64,000 bases of DNA. Origin: Bacteroidota bacterium (GTDB lineage Bacteria; Bacteroidota; Bacteroidia; Chitinophagales; Saprospiraceae). Shown here piece by piece: positions 19,897 through 28,231 of the stretch (position 1 is its first letter; every line of letters starts with the position of its first letter). The stretch is from positions 45,681 to 109,680 of the forward strand of contig PZPC01000008.1 of assembly GCA_003045895.1 (NCBI GenBank), given 5' to 3'. The notes under the pieces were generated by a model, which worked only from the letters and a program-made list of their open reading frames with translations, did not search any database and was not told the origin of the DNA. The position numbers and the translations under genes were made by a program.

Positions 19897-20976
19897 ATGA
19901 ACGTCAATTCTACTATTTCACGTCTGGTTTTTTTTACGCTTCTGATCGCAGGCATGAGTCAGCGCACGCTGGCGCAGGATCCCCATTTCAGTCAATTCTA
20001 CGCTGCTCCGCTACAGATGAATCCTGCCCAAACGGGGGTATTTTCGGGCGAGTACCGCTTTACAGCCAACTACCGTACCCAGAACTACGCCATTTTAGGC
20101 AACCAATCTTACCGCAGTATCGCGGCCAGCTTTGAAGGTCGGCGCAGTGTGGGCCGCGACGACTATTACAGCCTTGGGGTAGCCATTCTACGCGACCAGG
20201 TTGGCGAATCCAAATTCAGTCAATCGCGCGCAGTATTCAGCGGATCCTACCTGAAAAACCTGGGCGGTGGCGGACGGCGCGGTTCCGGGCAGTTCCTGGT
20301 TGGTGGCGCACAACTGGGGCTCGGACAATGGACGTACGATTGGAACAACCTCTGGTTCAGTGAGCAGTTCTTTGTGGATGATGTCAACCGGCAGGCCTTT
20401 ATCAACTACGGTTCGAGCAGTGGCGAAAACCTCAACCTGATGGAAACCGATCTTTTCCTGGAATTCAATGCCGGGGTATTGTACTACAATGTGATCGACG
20501 AAGACAACAGCTTCTACCTCGGTGGCGCTATGCATCACCTGACGGAGCCCAACGTTTCCTTTCTGGAAGATCAGGCCGAAAAACTACACCGCCGTTGGGT
20601 TGCACAAACGGGTGGCGAAATTGGGCTGACCCGCGAGCTCAGCCTGTTACCTGCATTGGCGGTGATGGGTCAGGGCAGTTCCTTTATGGGGATTGGCGGC
20701 CTTAACCTGCGCTACAATAACCACGACTGGCGGGAAGTAGCCATTCGGGCTGGCTTGTGGGGCCGGATAGCCAATCAGGATGTCAAAGGTATGGGTATGG
20801 ATGCGGTGGTGGTCAGCGCGATTCTGGAGATGGAAAGGTGGCAATTTGGGTTGAGTTACGATATCACGACTTCCGACTTATCGTCGGCTAATAATTCGCG
20901 GGGCGCTTTTGAACTATCTCTCATCTACGTCCACCCAAGCAAAGAACGCTTTAAGGTGATTTGCCCTAAATTTTAG
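19897..20976 (+). CDS. PorP/SprF-family T9SS outer-membrane protein
   Basis: A 359-residue protein with a signal peptide (residues ~9-26, ending TLAQ) and the family's typical N-terminus QDPHFSQFYAAPLQMNPAQTG, followed by an outer-membrane beta-barrel pattern to the C-terminus. PorP/SprF proteins anchor and help deliver type B T9SS cargo and are usually encoded next to the cargo genes they serve. Here it lies directly behind the twin giant proteins, so it is probably their dedicated partner. A strong hairpin at 19836 lies between it and the upstream gene, so the relative expression of cargo and partner may be set there. Confidence 0.93.
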   Translation: MNVNSTISRLVFFTLLIAGMSQRTLAQDPHFSQFYAAPLQMNPAQTGVFSGEYRFTANYRTQNYAILGNQSYRSIAASFEGRRSVGRDDYYSLGVAILRDQVGESKFSQSRAVFSGSYLKNLGGGGRRGSGQFLVGGAQLGLGQWTYDWNNLWFSEQFFVDDVNRQAFINYGSSSGENLNLMETDLFLEFNAGVLYYNVIDEDNSFYLGGAMHHLTEPNVSFLEDQAEKLHRRWVAQTGGEIGLTRELSLLPALAVMGQGSSFMGIGGLNLRYNNHDWREVAIRAGLWGRIANQDVKGMGMDAVVVSAILEMERWQFGLSYDITTSDLSSANNSRGAFELSLIYVHPSKERFKVICPKF

Positions 20977-21006
20977 CAAAGGATAAATCCTGTATAGACC
21001 AACAGT

Positions 21007-22323
21007 TTATTCCGCCATTAGCCCTTCCAGCATCCAATCGGCAAGTAATTGCCGATTGCGATCGATGATAATGCGTTGCTGATCGAACGTGTTGCGAATG
21101 TTCGCCAATTCAACGTAAACAGCAGGCGGCTCGCATTCGCGCAGCATGTGCAGATCGCGGGCGGTTACGGTGCCGTGGTATTCCCCATTGGCACGGTATT
21201 GGCGGTATTTTTGCCGCATAATGCGGTGCATTTGCCGGGCCAACTCCTGGCCCGGTTCGCTGGAAGATTTGTAATAGAAAAACAAGTCGGTGCGTTGGCT
21301 TTGGCTGCGCGAATCTACGTGTACAACCACGACCTTCTGATCGGTAACCCCTTGCAAGCGGTGTTTGTTGTACAACTCATTGATCACATCAGAACGCTGG
21401 GTCAGGCGAACTTTTTGGTTCAGCGAGTGGGGGGTATTCCCCCAAACGACTTCGTCTTTGTCACAGGTAAGAAACTTATCATCGCGAATACCATCATTCA
21501 GATCGCGGTTGATCATGTAGGCGGTAGCCCCGTGGGCAATGAGATTGCGGCACAGCCGCAGCGCCACATCGTAAGCATATTCATCTTCACACAACTGGTA
21601 ATTGCCCCGTTGTCCGATAGCACCAGGGTCAGGCCCCCCGTGTCCGCTGACAATGTAAAACACCTTGCCGCGGAGTTTGGTGCTGGCCAGCGGGGTGTAG
21701 GCGTATTCAGGGCCGAAAATGGGAAACATCCGCCGCCCGTTGGAACTGGAAGGACTGCTGTTTTTGCCACCGGCTATTGCTGTTGATTCCTCCGGATCAA
21801 TGTCTACCGGATCAGGAATGTCAACAATGTTATCCGTACAATTCAAGAGATGGTAGGGCACCAACAAAATTTTTGTAGTTTCGTAGGCCCCACTGATCAG
21901 TCCCAAATTGAGTAGGTCGCGATTGTAATCCCGGATTTTTACGGCGGTAGTCCAATCATCCTGGCCAATGCTGGAGCGAATGGTATGACCATCGAAGGCG
22001 AAGACTTCAATCGGCAGCAAATAAGTTTTCCCCACCAGCAAACTGCTGTTTTTCGCTATGCGATTGATGCTGTAAAATTGATCAAAATTACAGCGGTAAT
22101 CATCCAGTTTATAGCGCCGCAACAAGCTATAAATCCCGTCGCCAGGCAAGGCCTTGGTTTCAAGATAATTAGCTGCGGCACCAGCCATCCCGAAGGCGAG
22201 CAACAGCAAAAACAACAAACATCCCCGGACCAGAATTTTACTGACCGTGGATAGCCTCCTCCCTTGCAGGCTGTCCAGGCGTTGCCCAATTACTGCCAAA
22301 AGCTTTCCTATGTGATCCTTCAT
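21007..22323 (-). CDS. N-acetylmuramoyl-L-alanine amidase with LysM-like region
   Basis: A 438-residue cell-wall hydrolase that should cleave the bond between muramic acid and the peptide stem. Residues ~31-52 form a membrane segment or signal anchor; ~55-105 look like a LysM-type peptidoglycan-binding region (GDGIYSLLRRYKL, INRIAKNSSLLVGKTYLLPI). The catalytic domain is of the Amidase_3 (zinc) type: H228 in SGHGG, E248 in EDEYAYD and H335 in VVHVDS as metal ligands, with E405 in VYVELANI as the catalytic acid. A Ser-rich linker lies near 185-195. The ATG at 22323 is chosen over a start 13 codons upstream. It is divergent from ccmB, with the regulatory space at 22324-22533. Confidence 0.9.
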   Translation of the reverse strand: MKDHIGKLLAVIGQRLDSLQGRRLSTVSKILVRGCLLFLLLLAFGMAGAAANYLETKALPGDGIYSLLRRYKLDDYRCNFDQFYSINRIAKNSSLLVGKTYLLPIEVFAFDGHTIRSSIGQDDWTTAVKIRDYNRDLLNLGLISGAYETTKILLVPYHLLNCTDNIVDIPDPVDIDPEESTAIAGGKNSSPSSSNGRRMFPIFGPEYAYTPLASTKLRGKVFYIVSGHGGPDPGAIGQRGNYQLCEDEYAYDVALRLCRNLIAHGATAYMINRDLNDGIRDDKFLTCDKDEVVWGNTPHSLNQKVRLTQRSDVINELYNKHRLQGVTDQKVVVVHVDSRSQSQRTDLFFYYKSSSEPGQELARQMHRIMRQKYRQYRANGEYHGTVTARDLHMLRECEPPAVYVELANIRNTFDQQRIIIDRNRQLLADWMLEGLMAE

Positions 22324-22464
22324 GTAGTTTTGCACTTCTCTAATCCTTATAACAAGCCTCACAAATATACAGTTGTCCCTTATTCTTCTGTCAGAAAACC
22401 ATCAACTTTAGCTAAAAACCAAGCCGTTGCGGTAATTAAGCGGGGCTTTGCAGGTGCAAATTGC

Positions 22465-22472
22465 TATTTTTG
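22465..22472 (+). promoter_or_regulatory. Putative -7 promoter box for the ccm operon
   Basis: TATTTTTG, a full match to TAnnTTTG, 61 bases before the ccmB ATG. A TTTG lies 14 bases upstream, a little closer than usual. The box lies inside a longer open frame extending back to 22264, which supports the shorter ccmB start. Confidence 0.5.
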
Positions 22473-22533
22473 TGCCACTGGGCAAAAAAAGGAGGAGGAT
22501 AACCCAATCCAACCAACAACGCCCCCATTGCTT

Positions 22534-23193
22534 ATGAATATGTTTCGGCAGACACTGAGGTTACTCTGGCGCGACTGGGTGCTGGAATGGCGTTCAAGTT
22601 ACGCGTTGAGTGGGATCATCTTGTACGTTATTGCTACCGTGGTGCTCGTCTATTCGGCGCTGTTAAATATCGGGCCCCAGCTTTGGAACGCCATCTTCTG
22701 GGTCATCCTGCTCTTTGCGGCCGTGAGTGCTATTGTCAAAAGTTTTGTCCAGGAAAGCCAGCATCGACAACTCTATTACTACAGCCTGGTGGATCCGCTG
22801 GCGCTCCTGGCCGCAAAGATGATTTACAACACCCTGCTGTTATTCGGCCTGAGCCTGCTCATTTGGGGAATGCTGGCCTTGTTAACCGGAAATCCGGTAA
22901 AAGAAACGGGGCTTTTTGTCCTGGCGGTTTTTTTGGGTAGTATGGGGCTGGCTATTGCGTTTACGTTTGTGTCGGCTATTTCAGCCAAAGCTCAAAACAG
23001 CGCTACGCTCCTGGCCGTCTTGGGTTTTCCCATTATTGTTCCCATCTTGCTCACGCTCGTAAAGATAGGCGCTAACGCATTAGGGTTCATCCAAGACACC
23101 TCTATTACCGGCGACCTGCTCATACTAATGGCGATCAACCTAACTTTGCTCAGCGTAGCTATCTTATTGTATCCATTTCTTTGGCGCGATTAA
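22534..23193 (+). CDS. ccmB: Haem exporter membrane protein CcmB
   Basis: A 219-residue integral membrane protein with about six hydrophobic segments, starting LRLLWRDWVLEWRSSYALS, which is characteristic of CcmB, the membrane subunit of the CcmAB transporter used in cytochrome c maturation (system I). The length matches the usual ~220 residues. A longer frame to 22264 exists, but its extra 90 residues are unlike the family and contain a promoter box. No ccmA ATPase gene lies beside it; in this window ccmB is followed directly by ccmC, 14 bases downstream. Confidence 0.93.
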   Translation: MNMFRQTLRLLWRDWVLEWRSSYALSGIILYVIATVVLVYSALLNIGPQLWNAIFWVILLFAAVSAIVKSFVQESQHRQLYYYSLVDPLALLAAKMIYNTLLLFGLSLLIWGMLALLTGNPVKETGLFVLAVFLGSMGLAIAFTFVSAISAKAQNSATLLAVLGFPIIVPILLTLVKIGANALGFIQDTSITGDLLILMAINLTLLSVAILLYPFLWRD

Positions 23194-23207
23194 AACCTAA
23201 TCATTTT

Positions 23208-24287
23208 ATGGACCGATTGATCAAAAAAAATTGGTGGAAAGCACTGGGTGTACTCATTCTGCTCTACGTCTTTGTGATGGGGATGCTGGTGCCGCTCAAG
23301 CCCGGCATTACGCAGGTTACACCTTCAGCTACCCGCACCAATTCGCAGATCGTACTGGATGTTCAAGGTTATAACACCCATTTTGACGAAGCCAAAGATA
23401 CCATGCGGATCTGGATTAAAATGGACGACGAATACATCCTGGCAGCTACCCGTATCACCGTAAAAGGCCCCACCCAGGTGGAGGCAGCCTTTGAAATACC
23501 GGCCTATTTGCCCTCCGATCGGCGGGTTCAGGATTTTGCGCTGGTCATTGACAACCACATCGACGGTGCTGCCGTAAGGCCCAATGCCCTGCTCGTTACC
23601 CAGGATTCTATTGATCTGGCCATGGGCCAAACGGTATGGCGAAGTGATCGCATGGAAAACCTGCACCAGCTAAAGGGCATTACGTTCCCCTTTCGAAACA
23701 TCCTGGGAGAAACCATCCGCAATACTTATTTTCACGTATCGCTGTGGTTGGCCATGATGATCATTTTTACGGCTGCCATGGTATACAGCATCAAGTACCT
23801 CCGCAAGCAGGAACGTCGGTTCGATCACTGGGCAGCGGCACTGACCACCGTTGGCCTGCTACTCGGCGGATTAGGCCTGCTCACTGGCGCCATCTGGGCA
23901 GAATACACCTGGGGCAAGTTTTGGAGTTGGGACATCAAGCAGTTCACTACCCTGATTGCGCTACTCATCTATTTCGCTTATTTTGTCCTGCGGCGTTCCT
24001 TCCCCGACGAAGCCCAGCAAGCGCGCATCTCGGCGGTATACAACATCTTTGCCTTTGTGGCGCTCATTCCCCTAATCTATGTCTTGCCCCGCCTGACGGA
24101 CAGCTTACACCCCGGCAACGGCGGCAACCCAGCCTTCGGCAGCGAAGACCTGGACAGTACCATGCGGATGGTTTTTTACCCGGCAGTTATCGGTTGGACC
24201 CTCCTCAGCTGTTGGATTGCCAGCTTGCTTTACCGGACGGCGGTCATTGAAGAACACCTCTGGGATGAGGAGCCAACCCATGATTAA
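23208..24287 (+). CDS. ccmC: Haem-handling protein CcmC with a large inserted extracytoplasmic domain
   Basis: A 359-residue membrane protein. The CcmC core is clear: first membrane helix 10-30, haem-ligand His in YFHVSLW (H176), the tryptophan-rich motif WGKFWSWD at 235-242, and the second ligand His in DSLHPGN (H301). Unlike ordinary CcmC proteins (~220-245 residues), residues ~31-165 form a soluble beta-type domain inserted between the first helix and the first His motif, that is, in the extracytoplasmic loop. CcmC moves haem to the chaperone CcmE; no ccmE gene is in the window. The ATG at 23208 is used because the longer frame overlaps ccmB. Operon: ccmB-ccmC-ccmD-gdh. Confidence 0.9.
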   Translation: MDRLIKKNWWKALGVLILLYVFVMGMLVPLKPGITQVTPSATRTNSQIVLDVQGYNTHFDEAKDTMRIWIKMDDEYILAATRITVKGPTQVEAAFEIPAYLPSDRRVQDFALVIDNHIDGAAVRPNALLVTQDSIDLAMGQTVWRSDRMENLHQLKGITFPFRNILGETIRNTYFHVSLWLAMMIIFTAAMVYSIKYLRKQERRFDHWAAALTTVGLLLGGLGLLTGAIWAEYTWGKFWSWDIKQFTTLIALLIYFAYFVLRRSFPDEAQQARISAVYNIFAFVALIPLIYVLPRLTDSLHPGNGGNPAFGSEDLDSTMRMVFYPAVIGWTLLSCWIASLLYRTAVIEEHLWDEEPTHD

Positions 24288-24368
24288 GCAGACAAACCAA
24301 AAGAAAGCGCCCTAAAAAGCGGTAGAGTAATAAAAAATCTCGACTTTAGCCCCCTAAAATTTAGCCTT

Positions 24369-24587
24369 ATGAAAGTACAGAACTGGATACTTACTGCGCT
24401 TATTTTTTTCTTCACCCTTAGTTCAGCAACCGCACAATCGAATTCGGGCGATTTTATGCGTAGCATGGGGAAGATGTACGTAGTGGTGGCGGTAATTGTA
24501 GCCGTATTCATGGGGATTGTTTTATTTCTGGTCTTTTTAGACCGGCGACTAACCAAAATTGAGAACCAAATTAAAGACCATGGCTAA
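24369..24587 (+). CDS. ccmD: Small CcmD-family membrane protein
   Basis: A 72-residue protein with an N-terminal signal-like segment (ending ATAQ near residue 23) and a membrane helix at ~36-57, followed by DRRLTKIENQIK, a short charged tail typical of CcmD-type proteins, which stabilise the CcmABC complex. It lies 81 bases after ccmC in the same direction. Its last 8 bases overlap the start of the glutamate dehydrogenase gene. The identification rests on size, topology and position more than on sequence. Confidence 0.8.
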   Translation: MKVQNWILTALIFFFTLSSATAQSNSGDFMRSMGKMYVVVAVIVAVFMGIVLFLVFLDRRLTKIENQIKDHG

Positions 24588-26007
24588 CCAAGAGCCGGAC
24601 GTTTTCTACGAAAGCGTTCAAAAGTACTTTGACATTGCCGCTGCTCACACCGGATTACCGGAAGGACTGCTGGCGCAGATCAAAGTGTGTAATGCGGTTT
24701 ACCGCATGCATTTCCCCGTACAAATCGGGAATGAGGTAAAAGTAATCGAAGCCTACCGGGTGCAGCACAGCCACCACCGCAGCCCAACAAAGGGAGGTAT
24801 TCGTTACAGCAACCACGTTAACCAGGAAGAGGTCATGGCGCTCGCTACCTTGATGACCTATAAGTGCGCTATTGTAGACGTTCCCTTTGGTGGAGCAAAA
24901 GGCGGGGTCAAGATCAACCCCTGGGAATACACCCCTCAGCAGTTGGAGAAAATTACCCGCCGCTACACCACCGAGCTTATCCGACTCAACTTAATTGGCC
25001 CCGGTATTGATGTACCGGCACCCGATTACGGAACGGGGCCCCGTGAAATGTCCTGGATTTACGACACCTATCGTTCGATTCACGTGGACGACATCAATGC
25101 GGCTGGTTGTGTAACTGGTAAGCCAGAGAATCAAAATGGTATTCGGGGCCGGACAGAAGCAACCGGACGCGGTGTTTTCTATGGTATTCGTGAAGCCTGT
25201 AGCTTTGCCGATGACATGAAAAAACTAGGCCTCACGGTAGGCACGCAAGGTAAAACCATGGTGGTTCAGGGGCTGGGCAACGTAGGCTCCTATAGTGCCT
25301 CTATTGGACAGGATGAAGGAGGAATGGTCTTGGTTGGCGTTTCAGAAGTAGAAGGAGCTATCTACAAAAAAAGTGGTATTGACATCCACGATTTACTGAA
25401 GTTCCGCAAGGAAACCGGGTCTATCCTGAAGTACCCGGGAGCAAAGTCTTTCCCCAAAGAACGCCGGCGGGAAGTCTTGGAATTCGAATGTGATATCCTC
25501 ATACCCGCCGCCCTCGAAAACCAGATTGACAAAGAGAATGCCCCACGTATTAAAGCCAAAATCATTGCCGAAGCAGCCAACGGCCCCGTGACGGCAGAAG
25601 CACAAACGATTCTGGTCGAAGGCGGGCACATGATCATCCCCGATCTGTACCTGAATGCCGGTGGGGTTACAGTGTCTTATTTTGAATGGCTGAAAAATTT
25701 GTCCCACATGCGCTTCGGACGCATGGACAAACGCTTCAACCAACAAACCAACACCAATATTATCAACCTGGTGGAGGAATTGACCGGAAAAAAAGCTACC
25801 GAAGAGCAACGCCGAGTTATTGCACGTGGTGCCGATGAAATTGACCTGGTGCGCAGTGGTTTGGAAGAGACCATGATCGTGGCTTACCATCAAATTCGGG
25901 AAATCAAAATGCGCAAACGCAGTATCAAGGATCTGCGCACGGCTGCTTTTGTGAGTGCCATCAATAAAATAGCCAGCGATTATGGTTCTTTAGGTATCTG
26001 GCCATAG
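24580..26007 (+). CDS. gdhA: Glutamate (Glu/Leu/Phe/Val-type) dehydrogenase
   Basis: A 475-residue enzyme that interconverts glutamate and 2-oxoglutarate plus ammonia with NAD(P). K95 in TYKCA is the substrate-binding lysine, K107 in PFGGAKGGV the catalytic lysine and D149 in PAPDYGTG the catalytic Asp; VQGLGNVGSY is the dinucleotide-binding loop. The length is usual for hexameric GDH. Its ATG lies inside the last codons of ccmD (8-base overlap, ATGGCTAA), so translation is probably coupled to the cytochrome c genes. An upstream in-frame TTG at 24559 is less likely. A terminator follows at 26039. Confidence 0.96.
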   Translation: MANQEPDVFYESVQKYFDIAAAHTGLPEGLLAQIKVCNAVYRMHFPVQIGNEVKVIEAYRVQHSHHRSPTKGGIRYSNHVNQEEVMALATLMTYKCAIVDVPFGGAKGGVKINPWEYTPQQLEKITRRYTTELIRLNLIGPGIDVPAPDYGTGPREMSWIYDTYRSIHVDDINAAGCVTGKPENQNGIRGRTEATGRGVFYGIREACSFADDMKKLGLTVGTQGKTMVVQGLGNVGSYSASIGQDEGGMVLVGVSEVEGAIYKKSGIDIHDLLKFRKETGSILKYPGAKSFPKERRREVLEFECDILIPAALENQIDKENAPRIKAKIIAEAANGPVTAEAQTILVEGGHMIIPDLYLNAGGVTVSYFEWLKNLSHMRFGRMDKRFNQQTNTNIINLVEELTGKKATEEQRRVIARGADEIDLVRSGLEETMIVAYHQIREIKMRKRSIKDLRTAAFVSAINKIASDYGSLGIWP

Positions 26008-26038
26008 TACAGTAAGCTCAATTAAGCTACAACTTGAC

Positions 26039-26084
26039 GCGACCCATCGCCGAGCCCAACCGCTGCGATGGGTCGCTCTATTTT
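26039..26084 (+). terminator. Rho-independent terminator of the ccm-gdh operon
   Basis: A perfect 12-pair stem (GCGACCCATCGC and its complement), a 14-base loop, then TCTATTTT. Confidence 0.8.
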
Positions 26085-26222
26085 CAATCCTAATGGCCCT
26101 TCAGCATATTGACCAATGCCCATTTGCCGTATCGGCATAACCCCGAATGACCGAATTTTATTAAAGATAAACCGGTAAAATAGCCGTAGAATGAAATTTA
26201 GATGGGTTTTTTTTAAAAATGA

Positions 26223-26253
26223 TTGTAATTTATTTTAAACCTAGCTATCTTAG
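26223..26253 (+). promoter_or_regulatory. Promoter of the Lrp/AsnC-family gene
   Basis: TTG at 26223-26225 and TATCTTAG at 26246-26253 (one mismatch to TAnnTTTG) are 20 bases apart, within the usual 17-23. It sits inside the longer open frame starting at 26219 and so supports the ATG at 26300. Confidence 0.6.
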
Positions 26254-26299
26254 CCTTTTCATAGATGAACTTTTCAATTCACCACTAACGGAAATAGGG

Positions 26300-26773
26300 A
26301 TGTCAGACAAACTGGACAAAATTGACCTCAAAATATTGCAAATTCTCCAGGAGAATAGTAAAATTACGAATCTCGACCTGTCTAAGAAAATAGGACTCTC
26401 TCCAGCACCTACCCTGGAGCGTGTAAAAAAGTTGGAACAAAACGAAATTATTCAGAGCTACCACGCTCAGGTCAACCCCCAGTCGATTGGGCTGAATGTG
26501 AAAACTTTTGTATTGGTTTCGTTGGCCTGGCAAAAAGAAAATGCCCTCAACAATTTCCTCGAGAAGATCAAAGGTATCGAAGAAATTGTGGAGTGTTATA
26601 TCATTACCGGTGATGCTGATTTTCTCATTAAAATTGTTTGCCAGGACATTCCTACTTACGAAAAATTACTCTTCAAAACGCTATCTCAAATTGAAGAAAT
26701 CGAACGCTTGAAAACGTTAATGACCCTTTCCTCCGTAAAAGACAGCAAAGTATTACCTTACAAATACGATTAA
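26300..26773 (+). CDS. Lrp/AsnC-family transcriptional regulator
   Basis: A 157-residue DNA-binding regulator. Residues ~4-55 form the winged helix-turn-helix (DKIDLKILQILQENSK, LSPAPTLERVKKLE) and ~65-140 the AsnC/RAM ligand-binding domain with the conserved ITGDADFLIKI stretch. Such proteins sense amino acids and control amino-acid metabolism; the neighbouring glutamate dehydrogenase is an obvious candidate target, but this is inference. A promoter lies at 26223-26253. The intergenic region also holds a 16-base word shared with 15082-15097. Confidence 0.94.
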   Translation: MSDKLDKIDLKILQILQENSKITNLDLSKKIGLSPAPTLERVKKLEQNEIIQSYHAQVNPQSIGLNVKTFVLVSLAWQKENALNNFLEKIKGIEEIVECYIITGDADFLIKIVCQDIPTYEKLLFKTLSQIEEIERLKTLMTLSSVKDSKVLPYKYD

Positions 26774-27076
26774 TACTTCCTATCTGTAAAAAACCGTTAG
26801 CTTAAATACTGGCCAGGAATTGATAGCCGTCCCCACCGGCGGCTTTGGGCACGTCTTGTACCGCTGGCCCAACAGCGTCTGAGGTTAATCCTGGTTAAGG
26901 GTATTTTCGAGGCAACTTTTCTTTCTTTTTCAGGAGGTAAACCTCGGAGGCCAAAGGCCACCTTTTGTCACAAAAGGCCGCCAAGGAAATCCGTCACGCG
27001 AACCAATCCTTTCTAAAACAAAAACTTTTCCCACCGCCACCATCGGCATTGCCTAAATTCTCCGCACCTTTGCAAA
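26774..27076 (+). other. 303-base intergenic region with a palindromic, repeat-like segment
   Basis: No start codon plus credible protein. The segment ~26935-27030 contains a near-perfect palindrome centred in CCTTTTGTCACAAAAGG, flanked by GGCC words and C/T- and A-rich runs. It looks like a dispersed intergenic repeat or the remnant of one, but I cannot compare it with the rest of the genome. A CACCTTTG box lies at 27065-27072, only 4 bases before the next ATG. Confidence 0.45.
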
Positions 27077-28231
27077 ATGGAGATGTTAGTAAAAACCCTT
27101 GCGGGTCTGGAAGAAGTCCTGGCAGAAGAACTGCGGACATTAGGCGCTACGGAAGTCGTTCTGCTGAAGCGGGCGGTGCGGTGCGAGGGCGATTTGAGCC
27201 TGTTGTACCGTGCCAACCTGTGGTTGCGTACCGGCCTGCGCATCCTGATCCCGGTGGAGACGTTCGCCGCGCCTACCGAAAAAGAACTCTACAATTTCTT
27301 GCGCGAAATCGACTGGTCGAGGTATATCCACATCGACCAGACTTTCGCCGTGGACGTCGTCACGCAATCCGTGCACCTTACCCACAGTCACTTTCTGGCC
27401 CTGCGCACCAAGGATGCCATTGTCGACTGGTTTCGCGACCACAACCGCGGCAAACGCCCCGACATCGATACCCGCGAAGCGGATATCCGCATCCACCTGC
27501 ACATCGACAGTTTGGACCGGGCTACCCTGCTGCTGGACAGTTCCGGCGACGGCCTACACCGCCGGGGTTACCGCACCGAAGGAGGTCCGGCCCCACTGAA
27601 CGAAGTGCTGGCCGCTGGCCTGGTCAAGCTTTCCGGCTGGCAGCCTGGGCAGCCCCTCGTGGATATGATGTGTGGCTCGGGAACCATCCTCATTGAGGCT
27701 GGCCTAATGGCAACCAACCAGCCACCGAGTATGAACCGGAATTTCTGTTTTGAAAACTGGCCCGATTTCGATCGCGAATTGTGGCAGCAAATCAAGCAGG
27801 AAGCCAAAGCCGTCCAACAGCCCTACCTGATACCCATCGTCGGGTTGGACAAGGACTTCAAAGCCTTCCGGATAGCGGAAAACAACATCGCAGCGGCCCA
27901 TCTCGAAGAAGTCATATTCATCCAGCGGATGAGCTTCCAAAACTATCAGCCACCAGCAGGCCCCGGCATGGTCATCAGTAACCCGCCCTACGGGTTGCGC
28001 GTGGAGGACGACAACCTGGGCATGCTGTACAAAGAGATTGGCGACAAGCTGAAAACAGACTTCCTGGACTACCAGGCCTGGCTGTTTTCGGGCAATATGG
28101 AGGCCTTGAAAAGTGTCGGCTTGCGGGCATCGCGCAAGATCAGCCTACTCAACGGCCAACTCGAGTGTAAGTTTCAACGTTATGATATTTATGCTGGAAC
28201 CAAGAAAGTGCGGGAACAACCTTCCGCTTAA
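27077..28231 (+). CDS. THUMP-domain class I SAM-dependent RNA methyltransferase (RlmL/Trm14-like)
   Basis: A 384-residue protein. Residues ~45-160 are a THUMP RNA-binding domain; the methyltransferase domain follows with MMCGSGTILIEAGLMA as the SAM-binding motif near residue 197 and NPPYGLRV near residue 300, the NPPY motif that marks base N-methylation. It is similar to the N-terminal half of E. coli RlmL, which makes m2G in 23S rRNA; the precise target here is unknown. The ATG at 27077 is very close to a promoter-like box, so the second Met (27083) is an alternative start. The next small gene overlaps its 3' end. Confidence 0.92.
   Translation: MEMLVKTLAGLEEVLAEELRTLGATEVVLLKRAVRCEGDLSLLYRANLWLRTGLRILIPVETFAAPTEKELYNFLREIDWSRYIHIDQTFAVDVVTQSVHLTHSHFLALRTKDAIVDWFRDHNRGKRPDIDTREADIRIHLHIDSLDRATLLLDSSGDGLHRRGYRTEGGPAPLNEVLAAGLVKLSGWQPGQPLVDMMCGSGTILIEAGLMATNQPPSMNRNFCFENWPDFDRELWQQIKQEAKAVQQPYLIPIVGLDKDFKAFRIAENNIAAAHLEEVIFIQRMSFQNYQPPAGPGMVISNPPYGLRVEDDNLGMLYKEIGDKLKTDFLDYQAWLFSGNMEALKSVGLRASRKISLLNGQLECKFQRYDIYAGTKKVREQPSA

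Noticed and set aside
21051..21786. 245-codon plus-strand frame opposite the amidase gene
   Set aside because: The minus strand encodes all zinc ligands and the catalytic Glu of the amidase; the opposite frame has no motif.
22264..22533. 90-codon N-terminal extension of ccmB
   Set aside because: It overlaps the amidase start and contains a promoter box; CcmB proteins are about 220 residues long, as is the shorter form.
26965..27696. 243-codon frame covering the start of the RNA methyltransferase gene
   Set aside because: It is out of frame with the conserved THUMP/methyltransferase protein and its translation is low-complexity Arg/Pro-rich.
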